NCBI GenBank assembly: GCA_964565685.1
Contig: CAZMFR010000001.1
Span: forward strand, 62,001 to 126,000
Direction of reading: 5' to 3'
Length of the DNA stretch: 64,000 bases
From: JAGWNR01 sp964565685
Lineage (GTDB): Bacteria > Patescibacteriota > Minisyncoccia > Phycocordibacterales > PALSA-1337
Part shown: in pieces, positions 16,789-25,649 of the stretch
Numbering within the stretch: the stretch's first letter is position 1
How the letters are laid out: each line of letters opens with the position of its first letter
Notes under the pieces: generated by a model
What the model was told of the DNA's origin: nothing
The model's input: only the letters and a program-made list of their open reading frames with translations
Databases searched by the model: none
Program-made: the position numbers and the translations under genes

Positions 16789-17349
16789 TTAAAATTTGAC
16801 TTCCACCGGCTCCTTTGCGGCCGCATCGCTAGCATCGAGCTGGAAGAATTCCATCGTCGCAAAATGGAAAGTTCCGGCGATCAAATTGCCTGGAAAAACC
16901 TGAATCGAAGTGTTGAAGTCGCGGACATTGCCGTTGTAGAAACGGCGAGCGGCTTGGATCTTGTCTTCGGTGTCGGTCAATTCTGATTGAAGGGCAAGAA
17001 AATTCTGATTGGCCTTCAGATCAGGATATGCTTCTGAAACGGCAAAGAGAGACTTTAAAGCTCCAGCCAGTTGATTCTCTGCTTGACCTTTATTGGCGAG
17101 GCCTGTCGCACTCATAGCGGCAGTGCGAGCGTTCGTCACATCTTCAAAAACTGTCTTTTCGTGCGCGGCGTATCCCTTGACCGTCTCTACTAGGTTTGGA
17201 ATCAGATCATAACGGCGCTTTAGCTGGACATCGATATCAGCCCAAGATTCCTGCGCGCGATTTCTAGAACGGACCAACCCATTAAAGGCGATGATAGCCC
17301 AAAGAACCAGAATAATGATTATTACGACGATGACATATATGGTGATCAT
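16789..17349 (-). CDS. lemA: LemA family membrane protein
   Basis: The 186-aa product has an N-terminal membrane helix (IYVIVVIIIILVLWAIIAFNGLV). Signature segments follow: RAQESWADIDVQLKRRYDLIPNLVETVKGYAAHE, FLALQSELTDTEDKIQAARRFYNGNVRDFN and FPGNLIAG. The LemA role is not well defined; it is often near HtpX, as it is here, with only the NUDIX gene between. The call is firm for the family. Confidence 0.95.
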   Translation of the reverse strand: MITIYVIVVIIIILVLWAIIAFNGLVRSRNRAQESWADIDVQLKRRYDLIPNLVETVKGYAAHEKTVFEDVTNARTAAMSATGLANKGQAENQLAGALKSLFAVSEAYPDLKANQNFLALQSELTDTEDKIQAARRFYNGNVRDFNTSIQVFPGNLIAGTFHFATMEFFQLDASDAAAKEPVEVKF

Positions 17350-17358
17350 AGATTTATG

Positions 17359-18060
17359 TTAGTTATTCTGTGTGCTGGTTGCTGTCGGATGATAATCTGT
17401 CTCCGGTTCGCCGACTGGAGGGGTCACAAAGACGAACGATTGCACGACGTCCTTGAACTGCGCGTTAGCGATATCGATCTGGGCTTGGCTATTGGCATTT
17501 ATTTTCGGCACGTCAGAAGTAGAGAAGCCCTTTGTCGTTGGATTGATCGTAACCGATTCAAAAGTGAACATGTAGCAGACGTTTCCTTTTTGCAGAGAAT
17601 ACAGCTGATCGAAATAATTGCGTCCATCTACGGAATTTTGCATAGAAACAGTGTCTAATGTCAGTCCGCCGACATTGATCGTGCCCTTGTCCTTTATTGT
17701 TACGACTGGCGGAAAAGCACAATTGCCGGAAAGGACCTGGATAGATGCATCGAGGGTGCCGATGGTCGTCTGTGGAAATTGATCGGGAATGACAAAGGTC
17801 ACGCCAGCAGGCGCGCTCTCTGTTTGCCACGCCGTCGGATAGTTCACAGAGAAGCCCAGCTCTTCATTCTGAAATTGCGACAGAGAAGAAGAGAGCTTGT
17901 TATTTTCAACCGGACTGACAGAAGCCGAAGAATCATCCGACGTCAACGCATTCGAAGCGTTAGGACCCTGCTCATAATTTTGATAGACATGAACGGCTAA
18001 AATAATAATGGCGATAATGACTAGGACGACTATCGTCCAAATGATTGATTGTTTTTTCAT
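17359..18060 (-). CDS. Membrane-anchored extracytoplasmic protein, paralogue of the next gene
   Basis: No named family was recognised. The product has one N-terminal membrane helix (IIWTIVVLVIIAIIILAVHVY), a Ser-rich linker, and an extracytoplasmic domain with FSVNYPTAWQTES, a Cys pair (GNCAF, GNVCYMFTF) and a Thr/Pro tail. It is a paralogue of the product of 18112-18819: both share membrane anchor, F.(V/I).YP segment, (N)GRNY/GNRY and a NVCY/NLCY strand. TATACT or TACTAT lies 7-9 bases before ATG 18060, fixing the start over an upstream ATG at 18102. Confidence 0.7.
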   Translation of the reverse strand: MKKQSIIWTIVVLVIIAIIILAVHVYQNYEQGPNASNALTSDDSSASVSPVENNKLSSSLSQFQNEELGFSVNYPTAWQTESAPAGVTFVIPDQFPQTTIGTLDASIQVLSGNCAFPPVVTIKDKGTINVGGLTLDTVSMQNSVDGRNYFDQLYSLQKGNVCYMFTFESVTINPTTKGFSTSDVPKINANSQAQIDIANAQFKDVVQSFVFVTPPVGEPETDYHPTATSTQNN

Positions 18061-18111
18061 GGTAGAAATAGTATAGCAAGCGGCGGCTTTATTGGGAAGC
18101 ATGCCGAGGCG

Positions 18112-18819
18112 TCACCTGGGTACGGAGACGACACCTGTGTTAAAAGTGCCGAGCATCGCCGCGGCTATGGCTTCAGTCTTGGATAATTCGGCATCATGGA
18201 TCTTATCGGCGGCATTTATCGCGTCTGTATCAGACAAGTAAAACCCCGCACCGTCCGTGCCATGGTCAAAGAACGTGATGCGATAGCACAGATTATTCGC
18301 AATTGTGTCATAAGTCATGGTCAAATATCTGTTGCCAGCTGCGGCGTCATTTATTGTGTTCTCTGTAAAAGTCACGCCATTGATATCGAGCATCGTCGGA
18401 CCTTTGTCGATCGGCCCTTGTTCTACGACAGGACAAGTCGAACTTGCCGTCACGATGACATAAGCTTCATCCTTCAAGACGGTCGAAAAATAGATTTCTT
18501 TTGGAAATTGAAGGGCAAGGAGATACGGTCCGGCTATCGTCGGAATAGTTGAAGTGGAGAAAGCAAGATCGGCCGGATATTTTATATTGAACGCTGGTTG
18601 TGCGTTCGAATATATTTTCCAGGATGACATGTCGATGGCAGGAGAAGTCGTTGAAGTCGAGGTGGAGCCCGCTGTTTGTCCTTGATTCACAATTGGAACG
18701 ATCGTGCTCGAAGTGGCAGAGATAGAAGTAGTCGGAGCGTGCACCTGGTCGAGCACTAGAAAGATAGCGGCTATGATTATGACGATGACGAATATGACTA
18801 TCGATGTTTTTGATTTCAT
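18112..18819 (-). CDS. Membrane-anchored extracytoplasmic protein, paralogue of the preceding gene
   Basis: The 235-aa product has one N-terminal membrane helix (IVIFVIVIIIAAIFLVLDQV), a Ser/Thr linker and a domain with PAFNIKYPADLAF, ASSTCPVV, INGVTFTENT, GNRYLTMTYD and NNLCYRITFFDHG. It resembles 17359-18060 along its length, so the two arose by tandem duplication. TATAAA lies six bases before ATG 18819, and the palindrome at 18837-18857 occupies the -35 region of that promoter. Function unknown. Confidence 0.7.
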   Translation of the reverse strand: MKSKTSIVIFVIVIIIAAIFLVLDQVHAPTTSISATSSTIVPIVNQGQTAGSTSTSTTSPAIDMSSWKIYSNAQPAFNIKYPADLAFSTSTIPTIAGPYLLALQFPKEIYFSTVLKDEAYVIVTASSTCPVVEQGPIDKGPTMLDINGVTFTENTINDAAAGNRYLTMTYDTIANNLCYRITFFDHGTDGAGFYLSDTDAINAADKIHDAELSKTEAIAAAMLGTFNTGVVSVPR

Positions 18820-18836
18820 GTGACTTTTATAGCCAT

Positions 18837-18857
18837 GTACGAGGTGGCACCTTGTAC
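18837..18857. repeat. 21-bp palindrome (GTACGAGG / CCTTGTAC)
   Basis: One arm carries a single change from the consensus (GTACGAGG versus GTACAAGG). It overlaps the expected -35 position of the promoter of the 235-aa membrane protein gene and lies five bases past the groEL stop. Confidence 0.8.
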
Positions 18858-18861
18858 ATTT

Positions 18862-20535
18862 TTAATATCCCATATCTCCCATCCCTTGGTTGCTTTGCGG
18901 TCTCTTTTCCTCCAGTTCATCTGCTATTGCGGCCTCTGTCGTGAGGAGCAAGGCGGCGGCGGAGCAGGCATTTTCGACGCCGAGGCGGGCGACTTTGACA
19001 GGATCGACGATGCCGACGGCTATCATATCATCGACCATTTTATCGGCGAGAGCGTCATAGCCGCTGTTTCCCTTGCCATTTTTTATCTTGTCCACGATGA
19101 CAGAGCCATCGTCTTTGCCGGCATTGATCGCGATTTGTTTCAAGGGGGCTTCGAGCGCCTTCAAGACGATCTCGTAGCCGATGTTCTCTTCTGCGCTGGA
19201 TATCTTTCCGGCTTTTGTCTGTCTCAAGGATGAGGACTTTGCCACTTCATTCGCCGCGCGGACTAGAGCGACGCCTCCACCAGGCACGATGCCTTCTTCG
19301 ATTGCGGCTTTCGTGGCGTTTACGGCGTCTTCCAATTTCAATTTCAAGTATTTCATCTCGGTCTCGGTGGCCGCGCCGACACGAATGACTGCCACGCCTC
19401 CAGAGAGCTTTGCTATCCGTTCAGCCAGTTTGTGCGCGTCGCCGTATTCGCTTGCCCTCTCTTTTGCAGAAAAATTTTCATACTGCTTCTTTAATTGAGC
19501 GACTCTCTTTTCAATATCGGATTTCTTGCCCTTGCCTCCGACAATGACCGTATCATCTTTCGTGGAAATGACTTTGCGGGCTTTGCCGAGCATGCCGATA
19601 TCTGCTTTTTCAAACTTTATACCGACATCCTCGCTTATCACTGTGGCGCCGACCGTCACGGCGATGTCATCGAGCATGGCTTTTTTGTTGTCTCCATAAC
19701 CCGGCGCTTTGACTGCCAAAACATTGAATGTGCCCCTTAATTTATTCACAACAAAAGTAGACAGCGCCTCTCCATCGACGTCTTCGGCGATGATGACCAG
19801 ATCTTTCTTTCCGCTTTGAGCGAGCTGTTCAAGCAAAGGCAGAACCTCCTTTATCGCAGAAATTTTCTTGTCTGTGATGAGGATAGCCGGCTCTTTTAAT
19901 TCCGCCTCCATGCGTTCGACGTTCGTGATCATATAAGCCGAAACGTACCCTTTATCAAACTGGATCCCTTCGACGACTTCCGACTCGAGGGTGGTCGTTT
20001 GAGATTCTTCGACAGTGACGACGCCGTCCTTGCCCACCTTCTTTATGGTTTCTGCGATGATAGAACCTAGTTCGACAGATTCGGAGGAAACAGTGGCGAC
20101 TTGTCTTATCTCTTCGTCGCTCTTTATCGGTTTTGCCGCTTTCTTCAAGGCAGTAACGACGTCTTTTGCGGCAGCTTCGATTCCGGCTCGCACGCCCATG
20201 GCGTTTATGCCCATGCTCGTCTGTTTCATCCCTTCGTCTATTATGGCTTGGGTCAAAATGGTGGCGGTCGTCGTTCCGTCCCCTGCGATATCATTCGTCT
20301 TTGTCGCAACCTCCTTTATGATCTCGGCGCCCATATTCTCGAATCTGTCTTTCAAAGAAATGTCCTTTGCGATGGAAACGCCGTCATTGGTTATGGTCGG
20401 GCTTCCGTATCCTTTATCGAGAACGACATTTCTGCCGCGCGGACCTATCGTGATCTTTACCGCATCGGCTACGATGTCGACTCCTCTTTTCAAAGCTTTG
20501 CGCGCCTCCTCGTTGTATAGAATTTTTTTGGACAT
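18862..20535 (-). CDS. groEL: Chaperonin GroEL (60 kDa, HSP60)
   Basis: The 557-aa product folds proteins in an ATP-driven double ring with GroES. Diagnostic segments are GVDIVADAVKITIGPRGRNVVLDKGYGSP, AGDGTTTATILTQAI, VVEGIQFDKGYVSAYMITN and EEGIVPGGGVAL. The tail GMGDMGY is a short GGM-type end. The start is ATG 20535 (MSKKILYNEEARKALKRG); an in-frame ATG at 20565 adds ten unlikely residues. It lies downstream of groES on the same strand with about 140 bp between. Confidence 0.98.
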   Translation of the reverse strand: MSKKILYNEEARKALKRGVDIVADAVKITIGPRGRNVVLDKGYGSPTITNDGVSIAKDISLKDRFENMGAEIIKEVATKTNDIAGDGTTTATILTQAIIDEGMKQTSMGINAMGVRAGIEAAAKDVVTALKKAAKPIKSDEEIRQVATVSSESVELGSIIAETIKKVGKDGVVTVEESQTTTLESEVVEGIQFDKGYVSAYMITNVERMEAELKEPAILITDKKISAIKEVLPLLEQLAQSGKKDLVIIAEDVDGEALSTFVVNKLRGTFNVLAVKAPGYGDNKKAMLDDIAVTVGATVISEDVGIKFEKADIGMLGKARKVISTKDDTVIVGGKGKKSDIEKRVAQLKKQYENFSAKERASEYGDAHKLAERIAKLSGGVAVIRVGAATETEMKYLKLKLEDAVNATKAAIEEGIVPGGGVALVRAANEVAKSSSLRQTKAGKISSAEENIGYEIVLKALEAPLKQIAINAGKDDGSVIVDKIKNGKGNSGYDALADKMVDDMIAVGIVDPVKVARLGVENACSAAALLLTTEAAIADELEEKRPQSNQGMGDMGY

Positions 20536-20676
20536 GATAGTGTAAAGTAAATAGTCAAAATGCAAGAGTCAAAGCATGAAGCGGAAAGCAAATGATTTCA
20601 ATATTTTTTGACTTTCATTTTTGCTCGTCTACTATCAGGCATGGCCTTTGATCTTGACTTATTTTTTATTTTTAAA

Positions 20677-21006
20677 TTATTTAATAATAGCCAATATCTC
20701 GCTTTCTCTAACCAAATAATAATCCTCATCTTCTATTCTGACCTTGTCCCCCCATTGGAAAAGGACGACGTCGCCTGCTTTGACAGATATAGGCACGAGC
20801 TGACCTTCTTCGACACGGCCAGGACCGATAGCCATGACTTGGCCGCGTTTGCCCGCCTTGTCCTCGTTGACAGTCACGGGGATTATGATGCCGCTCGAAG
20901 TCTTTTTTTCGCTCGATTCTGTGTCCTCTTTTATGAGGACGCGATCGGCTAGCGGTTTGATTTTATTTGCAACCTTACTGCCTTTTTGATTTTTTTGTTC
21001 TTTCAT
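20677..21006 (-). CDS. groES: Co-chaperonin GroES
   Basis: The 109-aa product has the GroES core: IKPLADRVLIKEDTESSEKKTSSGIIIP, the mobile loop, KRGQVMAIGPGR, VKAGDVVLFQWGDKVRIEDEDYYLVRESEILAII. It has a basic N-terminal extension of about 15 residues. The start at ATG 21006 is preferred over ATG 21057 on family alignment. A consensus-like promoter lies about 95 bp upstream, so groES-groEL has a real leader, unlike most genes here. No CIRCE element was seen. Confidence 0.97.
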   Translation of the reverse strand: MKEQKNQKGSKVANKIKPLADRVLIKEDTESSEKKTSSGIIIPVTVNEDKAGKRGQVMAIGPGRVEEGQLVPISVKAGDVVLFQWGDKVRIEDEDYYLVRESEILAIIK

Positions 21007-21063
21007 GAAATTGATAGAAAGTGCTTTTAGTTTTATCTGATAATGGCGACTTTTCAAACAACG

Positions 21064-21086
21064 CCTCGTTTGAAGCGGTGTTGGGC
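21064..21086 (-). other. Hairpin in the groES leader
   Basis: The leader transcript contains an imperfect stem AACACC / GGCGTT with additional inner pairs, centred near 21074. It might be a thermosensing or stability structure. Only the complementarity is seen. Confidence 0.35.
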
Positions 21087-21101
21087 GATTAATTGGCTCT
21101 A

Positions 21102-21129
21102 ATTATAGGTAAAAATAGAAAGATAGCAA
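21102..21129 (-). promoter_or_regulatory. Promoter of groES-groEL
   Basis: On the minus strand, TTGCTA (21124-21129) and TATAAT (21102-21107) are separated by 16 bp. Transcription would start near 21095, giving a leader of about 90 nt. Confidence 0.75.
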
Positions 21130-21404
21130 CTTGACAACGATGCAAAAATATGACAGGTTCTCGAGTAGAATTTTGAAAATTCAAGTCAACAGAAATTAAC
21201 AACAAAAGGAAAAGAAACCCGTTCAATTCAAGGTTACAGTCAAAGCACGCATGTATCATGGCGTTATACATGAAGCCATGACGCGATTTGGAATGAACCA
21301 GACAAAATTGGCCAAATATCTCGGGATAAGTCTGGGAACGCTTGGAGCCATATCCGCCATATATGGTCAAATCTATGCGCCAAGATCTGATTTTGTCCAT
21401 AAAC

Positions 21405-21433
21405 TTGCGCGAAATCTTACGTCATGTTATGCT
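21405..21433 (+). promoter_or_regulatory. Promoter of secG
   Basis: TTGCGC (21405-21410) and TATGCT (21428-21433) are spaced by 17 bp. ATG 21441 follows after seven bases, giving a leaderless mRNA. Confidence 0.6.
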
Positions 21434-21440
21434 CCTACCA

Positions 21441-21671
21441 ATGAAGTCCCTAGCATCGTTTCTGCCATACGCGCAAATCGCGGTCGCCGCGGTTCTTGTC
21501 GCATTCATACTACTACAGAGAACCGGCGCACAGGTTGGTGGAGCTTTTGGCGGATCAGACAACTGGAGCTCGGCATATCACACGCGCCGCGGCCTCGAGA
21601 AAGGACTTTTTGTCGGCACTATCATAACTGGAATAATATTTGCCGCATTATCATTGATATCGCTATTATAA
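21441..21671 (+). CDS. secG: Preprotein translocase subunit SecG
   Basis: The 76-aa membrane protein stimulates SecYEG translocation. It has two membrane helices (YAQIAVAAVLVAFILLQ and GLFVGTIITGIIFAALSLISLL). Between them is the conserved cytoplasmic loop RTGAQVGGAFGGSDNWSSAYHTRRG. The start at ATG 21441 follows from the promoter position and the usual SecG length; upstream in-frame ATGs would add non-conserved residues. Confidence 0.9.
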   Translation: MKSLASFLPYAQIAVAAVLVAFILLQRTGAQVGGAFGGSDNWSSAYHTRRGLEKGLFVGTIITGIIFAALSLISLL

Positions 21672-21734
21672 AAGCCAAAAGTCTTAAAGTCCTTAGTCAA
21701 AAGTCAATACAAAAACGGATGCAAGGATTGTCGG

Positions 21735-21762
21735 CTTTTGATTCGGTGCTTTCGACTTTTAT
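21735..21762. repeat. Intergenic copy of the GACTTTCGACTCGGC-type repeat
   Basis: The segment TTTTGATTCGGTGCTTTCGACTTTT resembles the tandem units inside mnmA (9123-9180) and pyrG (47385-47420). It lies in the secG to SBP gene gap, with AAAGTC-rich sequence before it. Confidence 0.5.
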
Positions 21763-21799
21763 GTTAACAATCTTTTAACCAAATTGAATATAAACTATT

Positions 21800-23554
21800 G
21801 TGATTGAACCAACATCATCTCCGGAAGCTCGCGAATTCCGCATTAAAAAAGGCGAAAAAGCTCTTGCTTTGTTCCGCGCTTTTTCTGCTACGGAAAAAAT
21901 AATATTCCTATGCTTTGTTGCTATCGCGTTAGTGACAGCCCTGGTGATGGCAGATGAGGCGAGCCAATATTTCATGGTAACTGTGCCTGCTGATGGAGGA
22001 ACTCTGGTCGAAGGAGAAGTAGGTACGCCGCGCACAGCAAATCCGATTTTGGCTTTCACGGATGTCGACCAGGATGTTACTTCCCTGGTTTACGCAGGTC
22101 TCTTGCGCAGGGATTCTTCCGGCAACTTGGTGCCGTGCTTGGCCGAGAGCTATTCCATATCGTCTGACGGATTGACTTACGATTTTATTTTAAAGAAAAA
22201 CATATTTTTTGACGACGGCAAGCCGATCACAGCGGATGACGTCGTCTTTACCGTGAACAAAACCCAAGACGCCGCGATCAAAAGCCCAGAGCGGGCCGAT
22301 TGGGCAGATGTAACGGTGAAAAAAATCAGCGACAGCGAAGTGCAATTCATATTGAACCAGCCGTACGCGCCATTTTTGGCCAATACGACCCTCGGCATAT
22401 TGCCGCAACATATCTGGGGAAATATCAGCGATGATCAGTTTATCTTCAACAGTCACAATATTCAGCCGACCGGCGACGGACCTTACGAAGTTGAGACTGT
22501 CTCAAAGGATTCAAATGGGGTGCCGCAATCTTATACGCTCGTGCCGTCAAAATATTATACTGGGACAAAACCTTATATATCAAAGATCATCCTCGATTTT
22601 TATCCGGACGAAAGCCACGCTTTTTCCGCTCTCGAAACCGGAGAGATAGATAGCTTGGCGGGACTTGACCCAGACGACGCATCCGCCCTGGCTTCGACCA
22701 GCGCTTCTGTAAAGATTCTGACCAATCCGGTGCCGCGCCTCTTTGGAATATTTTTCAATCAAAATCAGAATCCTATCCTCGCCGACAAAGCGGTGCGCCA
22801 AGCATTATCGTTGGCGGTAGATCGGGAGAGGATCGTCAGCGATGTCCTCGACGGCTACGGGATTCCAGTCAATAGCCCTGTCCCGCTCGGCATTTTAAAA
22901 GCTTCTTCGTCTTCCCTATCGGCTTCCTCTAGCATAGCCCTCGCCACTAGCACTTTGGAAAAAGACGGTTGGAAACTAAACGCCAGCGGCATTTACGCAA
23001 AAATTGTGAACAAGAAAACCAAGACTCTAAGTTTTTCTATAACCACCGCTGATTCGCCGGATCTGACGGCCGCCGCTAATATGGTTGCGGAACAATGGCG
23101 CGCCATCGGAGCAAACGTCACAGTAAATGTTTTTGAATACAGCGACCTGGAAAACACCATCGGTGCCAGGTCCTATGATTCGCTCCTCTTTGGCCAATAC
23201 ATCAGTAACGGTCTCGATCTGTACGCATTTTGGAATTCTTCGCAGAGAAACGCCCCCGGCCTGAATATCGCCGAGTATGCCAATATTTCCGCAGATAAAG
23301 CTCTTTCTTCTGCCCGATCAGCTACCAGCTCCACGGCACAATCGGCTGACCTGTCCGCATTTCAAGCCATCTTTTCCCAAGATATTCCCGCCGTGTTCAT
23401 TTATTCACCAGATCTGATCTATGTCATACCGGACAAACTGCATGGCGTGGATATTGATTCGGTTTCCATGCCCGCCGATCGATGGAACGGAGTAAGTAAT
23501 TGGTATATAGATACGGATAGAGTTTGGAGCATATTTACGGAATTCAAATTATAA
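21800..23554 (+). CDS. Oligopeptide-binding protein (SBP_bac_5 family), membrane anchored
   Basis: The 584-aa product belongs to the DppA/OppA extracellular solute-binding family. It shows DVDQDVTSLVYAGLLRRDSSGNLVPCLAESY, LTYDFILKKNIFFDDGKPITADDVVFTVNK, and TGDGPYEVE, then DKAVRQALSLAVDRERIV. One N-terminal membrane helix (KIIFLCFVAIALVTALVMA) anchors it; there is no lipobox Cys. The start codon is GTG 21800, five bases after TATAAA. No ABC permease or ATPase gene is adjacent, so the partner transporter must be elsewhere or the protein acts alone. Confidence 0.92.
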   Translation: MIEPTSSPEAREFRIKKGEKALALFRAFSATEKIIFLCFVAIALVTALVMADEASQYFMVTVPADGGTLVEGEVGTPRTANPILAFTDVDQDVTSLVYAGLLRRDSSGNLVPCLAESYSISSDGLTYDFILKKNIFFDDGKPITADDVVFTVNKTQDAAIKSPERADWADVTVKKISDSEVQFILNQPYAPFLANTTLGILPQHIWGNISDDQFIFNSHNIQPTGDGPYEVETVSKDSNGVPQSYTLVPSKYYTGTKPYISKIILDFYPDESHAFSALETGEIDSLAGLDPDDASALASTSASVKILTNPVPRLFGIFFNQNQNPILADKAVRQALSLAVDRERIVSDVLDGYGIPVNSPVPLGILKASSSSLSASSSIALATSTLEKDGWKLNASGIYAKIVNKKTKTLSFSITTADSPDLTAAANMVAEQWRAIGANVTVNVFEYSDLENTIGARSYDSLLFGQYISNGLDLYAFWNSSQRNAPGLNIAEYANISADKALSSARSATSSTAQSADLSAFQAIFSQDIPAVFIYSPDLIYVIPDKLHGVDIDSVSMPADRWNGVSNWYIDTDRVWSIFTEFKL

Positions 23555-23585
23555 GATTAAAATTATTAAAAGATAAAAGTTAAAA

Positions 23586-23655
23586 TTCCAGAGCCGAAAG
23601 CCATAAGTCAAAAAGATAAGCATCGACTTTTGACCAGATACATCCGGCTTTCGAT
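23586..23655. repeat. Intergenic repeat region with CGAAAG/CTTTCG units
   Basis: Inverted and direct copies of GCCGAAAG, AAAAGTC and CGACTTTTGAC lie between the SBP and RNase J genes. They belong to the same loose repeat family as 9123-9180. Confidence 0.45.
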
Positions 23656-23664
23656 CAAAAAACC

Positions 23665-25581
23665 ATGAACCCAATCAACCCACCAACAACATCAACAAGA
23701 AGCCCTTCATCGTCTCGCCCAGTCTCATATACACGCGCGCCTTCGCGGCATGGCCAGCGTCCTTTTCGCCGTGGGAACAGCGCTTTTTCCTCGACAAAAA
23801 AAGACGGTCCGGCAGGAGGATTGCGTCCAAGCCATTTTTCGACCGCTGGCAAGAACAATTTTGATCCAAAAATGAAGGAAGCCGAGGTCATTCCGCCGCT
23901 TCTCCCTGATTCGATCCGCATAATTCCGCTCGGCGGTGTAGAAGAGATCGGCAAGAATTGCACCATGATAGAGGTAGGCGACGACATCGTCATCATCGAC
24001 ATCGGCTTTCAATTCAAAGACGAGAACACTCCGGGCATCGATTATATATTGCCGAATACAAAATACGTCGAGGAAAGAAAGGAAAAAGTGCGCGCCGTCA
24101 TCGTCACCCACGGCCACCTAGACCATATCGGCGCCATACCGTTCGTCATGCCGCGGATCGGCAATCCACCGCTCTACACCCGCCTTCTAACATCGGTCAT
24201 GATAAAGAAGCGCCAGGAAGAATTCCTCCATATGCCGCCCCTCGATCTTCGCGTCATTGAAAAAGACGAGACGATAACTGTCGGCAAATTGAAAGTGCGT
24301 TTTTTCAGCGTCACTCACACTATTCCAGACGCCATGGGCGTCATAATTGAGACTCCGTGGGGTTCTATTGTCCACACAGGCGACCTCAAACTGGATCATA
24401 TAGACGGCGTACCGACAGAAGCCGAAGAGCAAGAATACGCCCGCGCTTTCAAAAACGAGAATGTCCTGATGCTGATGGCCGATTCCACGAACGTTGAAAA
24501 CCCCGGTTTTTCCATACCTGAGAAGCAGGTGCACAAGAACATAGAAGAGATAATAAAAAATGTCCAAGGGCGCCTGATAGTAGCCACTTTCTCTTCCCTT
24601 CTCGAACGCATTCTGAAAATAATCGAATTCGCAGAAAAATATGGCAAGAAAGTCTGTGTCGAAGGCCGATCGATGAAACAAAACATCGAGATCTGCAAAC
24701 AGCTCGGTCTCCTTAAACCAAAAAAAGACACCATGATAACGAGCGAGGAAATAGATCAATTCCCGCCGGAACGGATGATCATCTTGGCCACCGGTGCCCA
24801 AGGCGACGAATATGCCGCTATGATGCGCATGGCGAACAAGACGCATAAATATGTAAAGATCACGAAGCGCGATACCATCCTCTTGTCTTCATCTGTCGTA
24901 CCAGGCAACGAACGCGCCGTGCAGAAATTAAAAGACAACCTCTCACGTCAAGGCGCTCACATCATCCATTACAAGATCGCTGACGTGCATTCATCCGGTC
25001 ACGCAAACCGCGATGAGACGGCATGGATACACAAGAAGATCCATCCAAAATTCTTCATGCCGCTCCACGGCTACCACTATATGTTGCGCGTGCACGGCGA
25101 GATCGCCCGTGAGGCGAACAATTTGCCAGAAGAAAGCGTCATCATCCCTGACAACGGCGCAATCCTGGAGATCCAGAGCAAGGGCGAGAAAATAGTCAGA
25201 TTAAAGGAGAAGGCGGCGTCGAACATAGTCATGGTCGATGGCTTCTCTGTTGGAGACATCCAGGATGTCGTCATTCGAGACCGCCAAGCATTAGCCCAGG
25301 ACGGAATATTCATCGTCTTCGCCATAATCAACAGCCAGACAGGCCGTCTACGAAAATCTCCAGACATAATCAGCCGCGGCTTTGTCTACCTGCGCGAGTC
25401 TCAAACTCTGCTCCACGAAACGCGCATCCTGATCAAAAATACAGTCGAAAAATCTACCCACGGCATGAATCCGATCAATGTAGATTATATAAAGGAGAAC
25501 ATCACCGACGAAGTCAGCCGCTTCCTCTTGCAAAAGACCGCAAAACGTCCGATGGTCATCCCTGTGATACTTACAGTGTAA
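23665..25581 (+). CDS. rnj: Ribonuclease J (metallo-beta-lactamase / beta-CASP)
   Basis: RNase J processes and degrades RNA as an endonuclease and 5'-3' exonuclease. The 638-aa product has a basic, disordered N-terminal extension of about 70 residues. The catalytic core then starts (IRIIPLGGVEEIGKNCTMIE), with zinc motif HGHLDHIGA (149-154), VTHTIPDAMGV, HTGDLKLDH and, in the beta-CASP part, ADSTNVENPG, ATFSSLLERI and SSGHANRDE. The C-terminal domain ends in FLLQKTAKRPMVIPVILTV. The call is firm. The long basic extension is common in CPR and may bind RNA. Confidence 0.96.
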   Translation: MNPINPPTTSTRSPSSSRPVSYTRAPSRHGQRPFRRGNSAFSSTKKDGPAGGLRPSHFSTAGKNNFDPKMKEAEVIPPLLPDSIRIIPLGGVEEIGKNCTMIEVGDDIVIIDIGFQFKDENTPGIDYILPNTKYVEERKEKVRAVIVTHGHLDHIGAIPFVMPRIGNPPLYTRLLTSVMIKKRQEEFLHMPPLDLRVIEKDETITVGKLKVRFFSVTHTIPDAMGVIIETPWGSIVHTGDLKLDHIDGVPTEAEEQEYARAFKNENVLMLMADSTNVENPGFSIPEKQVHKNIEEIIKNVQGRLIVATFSSLLERILKIIEFAEKYGKKVCVEGRSMKQNIEICKQLGLLKPKKDTMITSEEIDQFPPERMIILATGAQGDEYAAMMRMANKTHKYVKITKRDTILLSSSVVPGNERAVQKLKDNLSRQGAHIIHYKIADVHSSGHANRDETAWIHKKIHPKFFMPLHGYHYMLRVHGEIAREANNLPEESVIIPDNGAILEIQSKGEKIVRLKEKAASNIVMVDGFSVGDIQDVVIRDRQALAQDGIFIVFAIINSQTGRLRKSPDIISRGFVYLRESQTLLHETRILIKNTVEKSTHGMNPINVDYIKENITDEVSRFLLQKTAKRPMVIPVILTV

Positions 25582-25599
25582 AGATAAAGAAGAAAATAG

Positions 25600-25629
25600 A
25601 AAACCGCTCGGAACATTCCGGGCGGTTTT
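25600..25629 (+). terminator. Intrinsic terminator of the RNase J gene
   Basis: The stem AAAACCGCTCGGAA / TTCCGGGCGGTTTT (one T-G pair) has a very short loop and ends in TTTT. It also reads as a terminator on the opposite strand for the convergent gene. Confidence 0.85.
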
Positions 25630-25649
25630 GTGAATTTTCGAGAGTCAAG

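Larger units (their letters stand above)
21007..21404. other. Divergent region between groES and secG
   Basis: This 400-bp stretch holds the groES leader and promoter. Its right half contains an open frame from 21251 whose first 35 codons read like a helix-turn-helix (MNQTKLAKYLGISLGTL), but the frame then runs through secG in another frame. No convincing gene is called. Confidence 0.4.

Noticed and set aside
21251..21778. Plus-strand open frame of 175 codons whose first 35 residues look like a helix-turn-helix
   Set aside because: It runs through secG in another frame and its later part is Arg/His-rich noise. Only the N-terminal stretch is protein-like, which may be chance.
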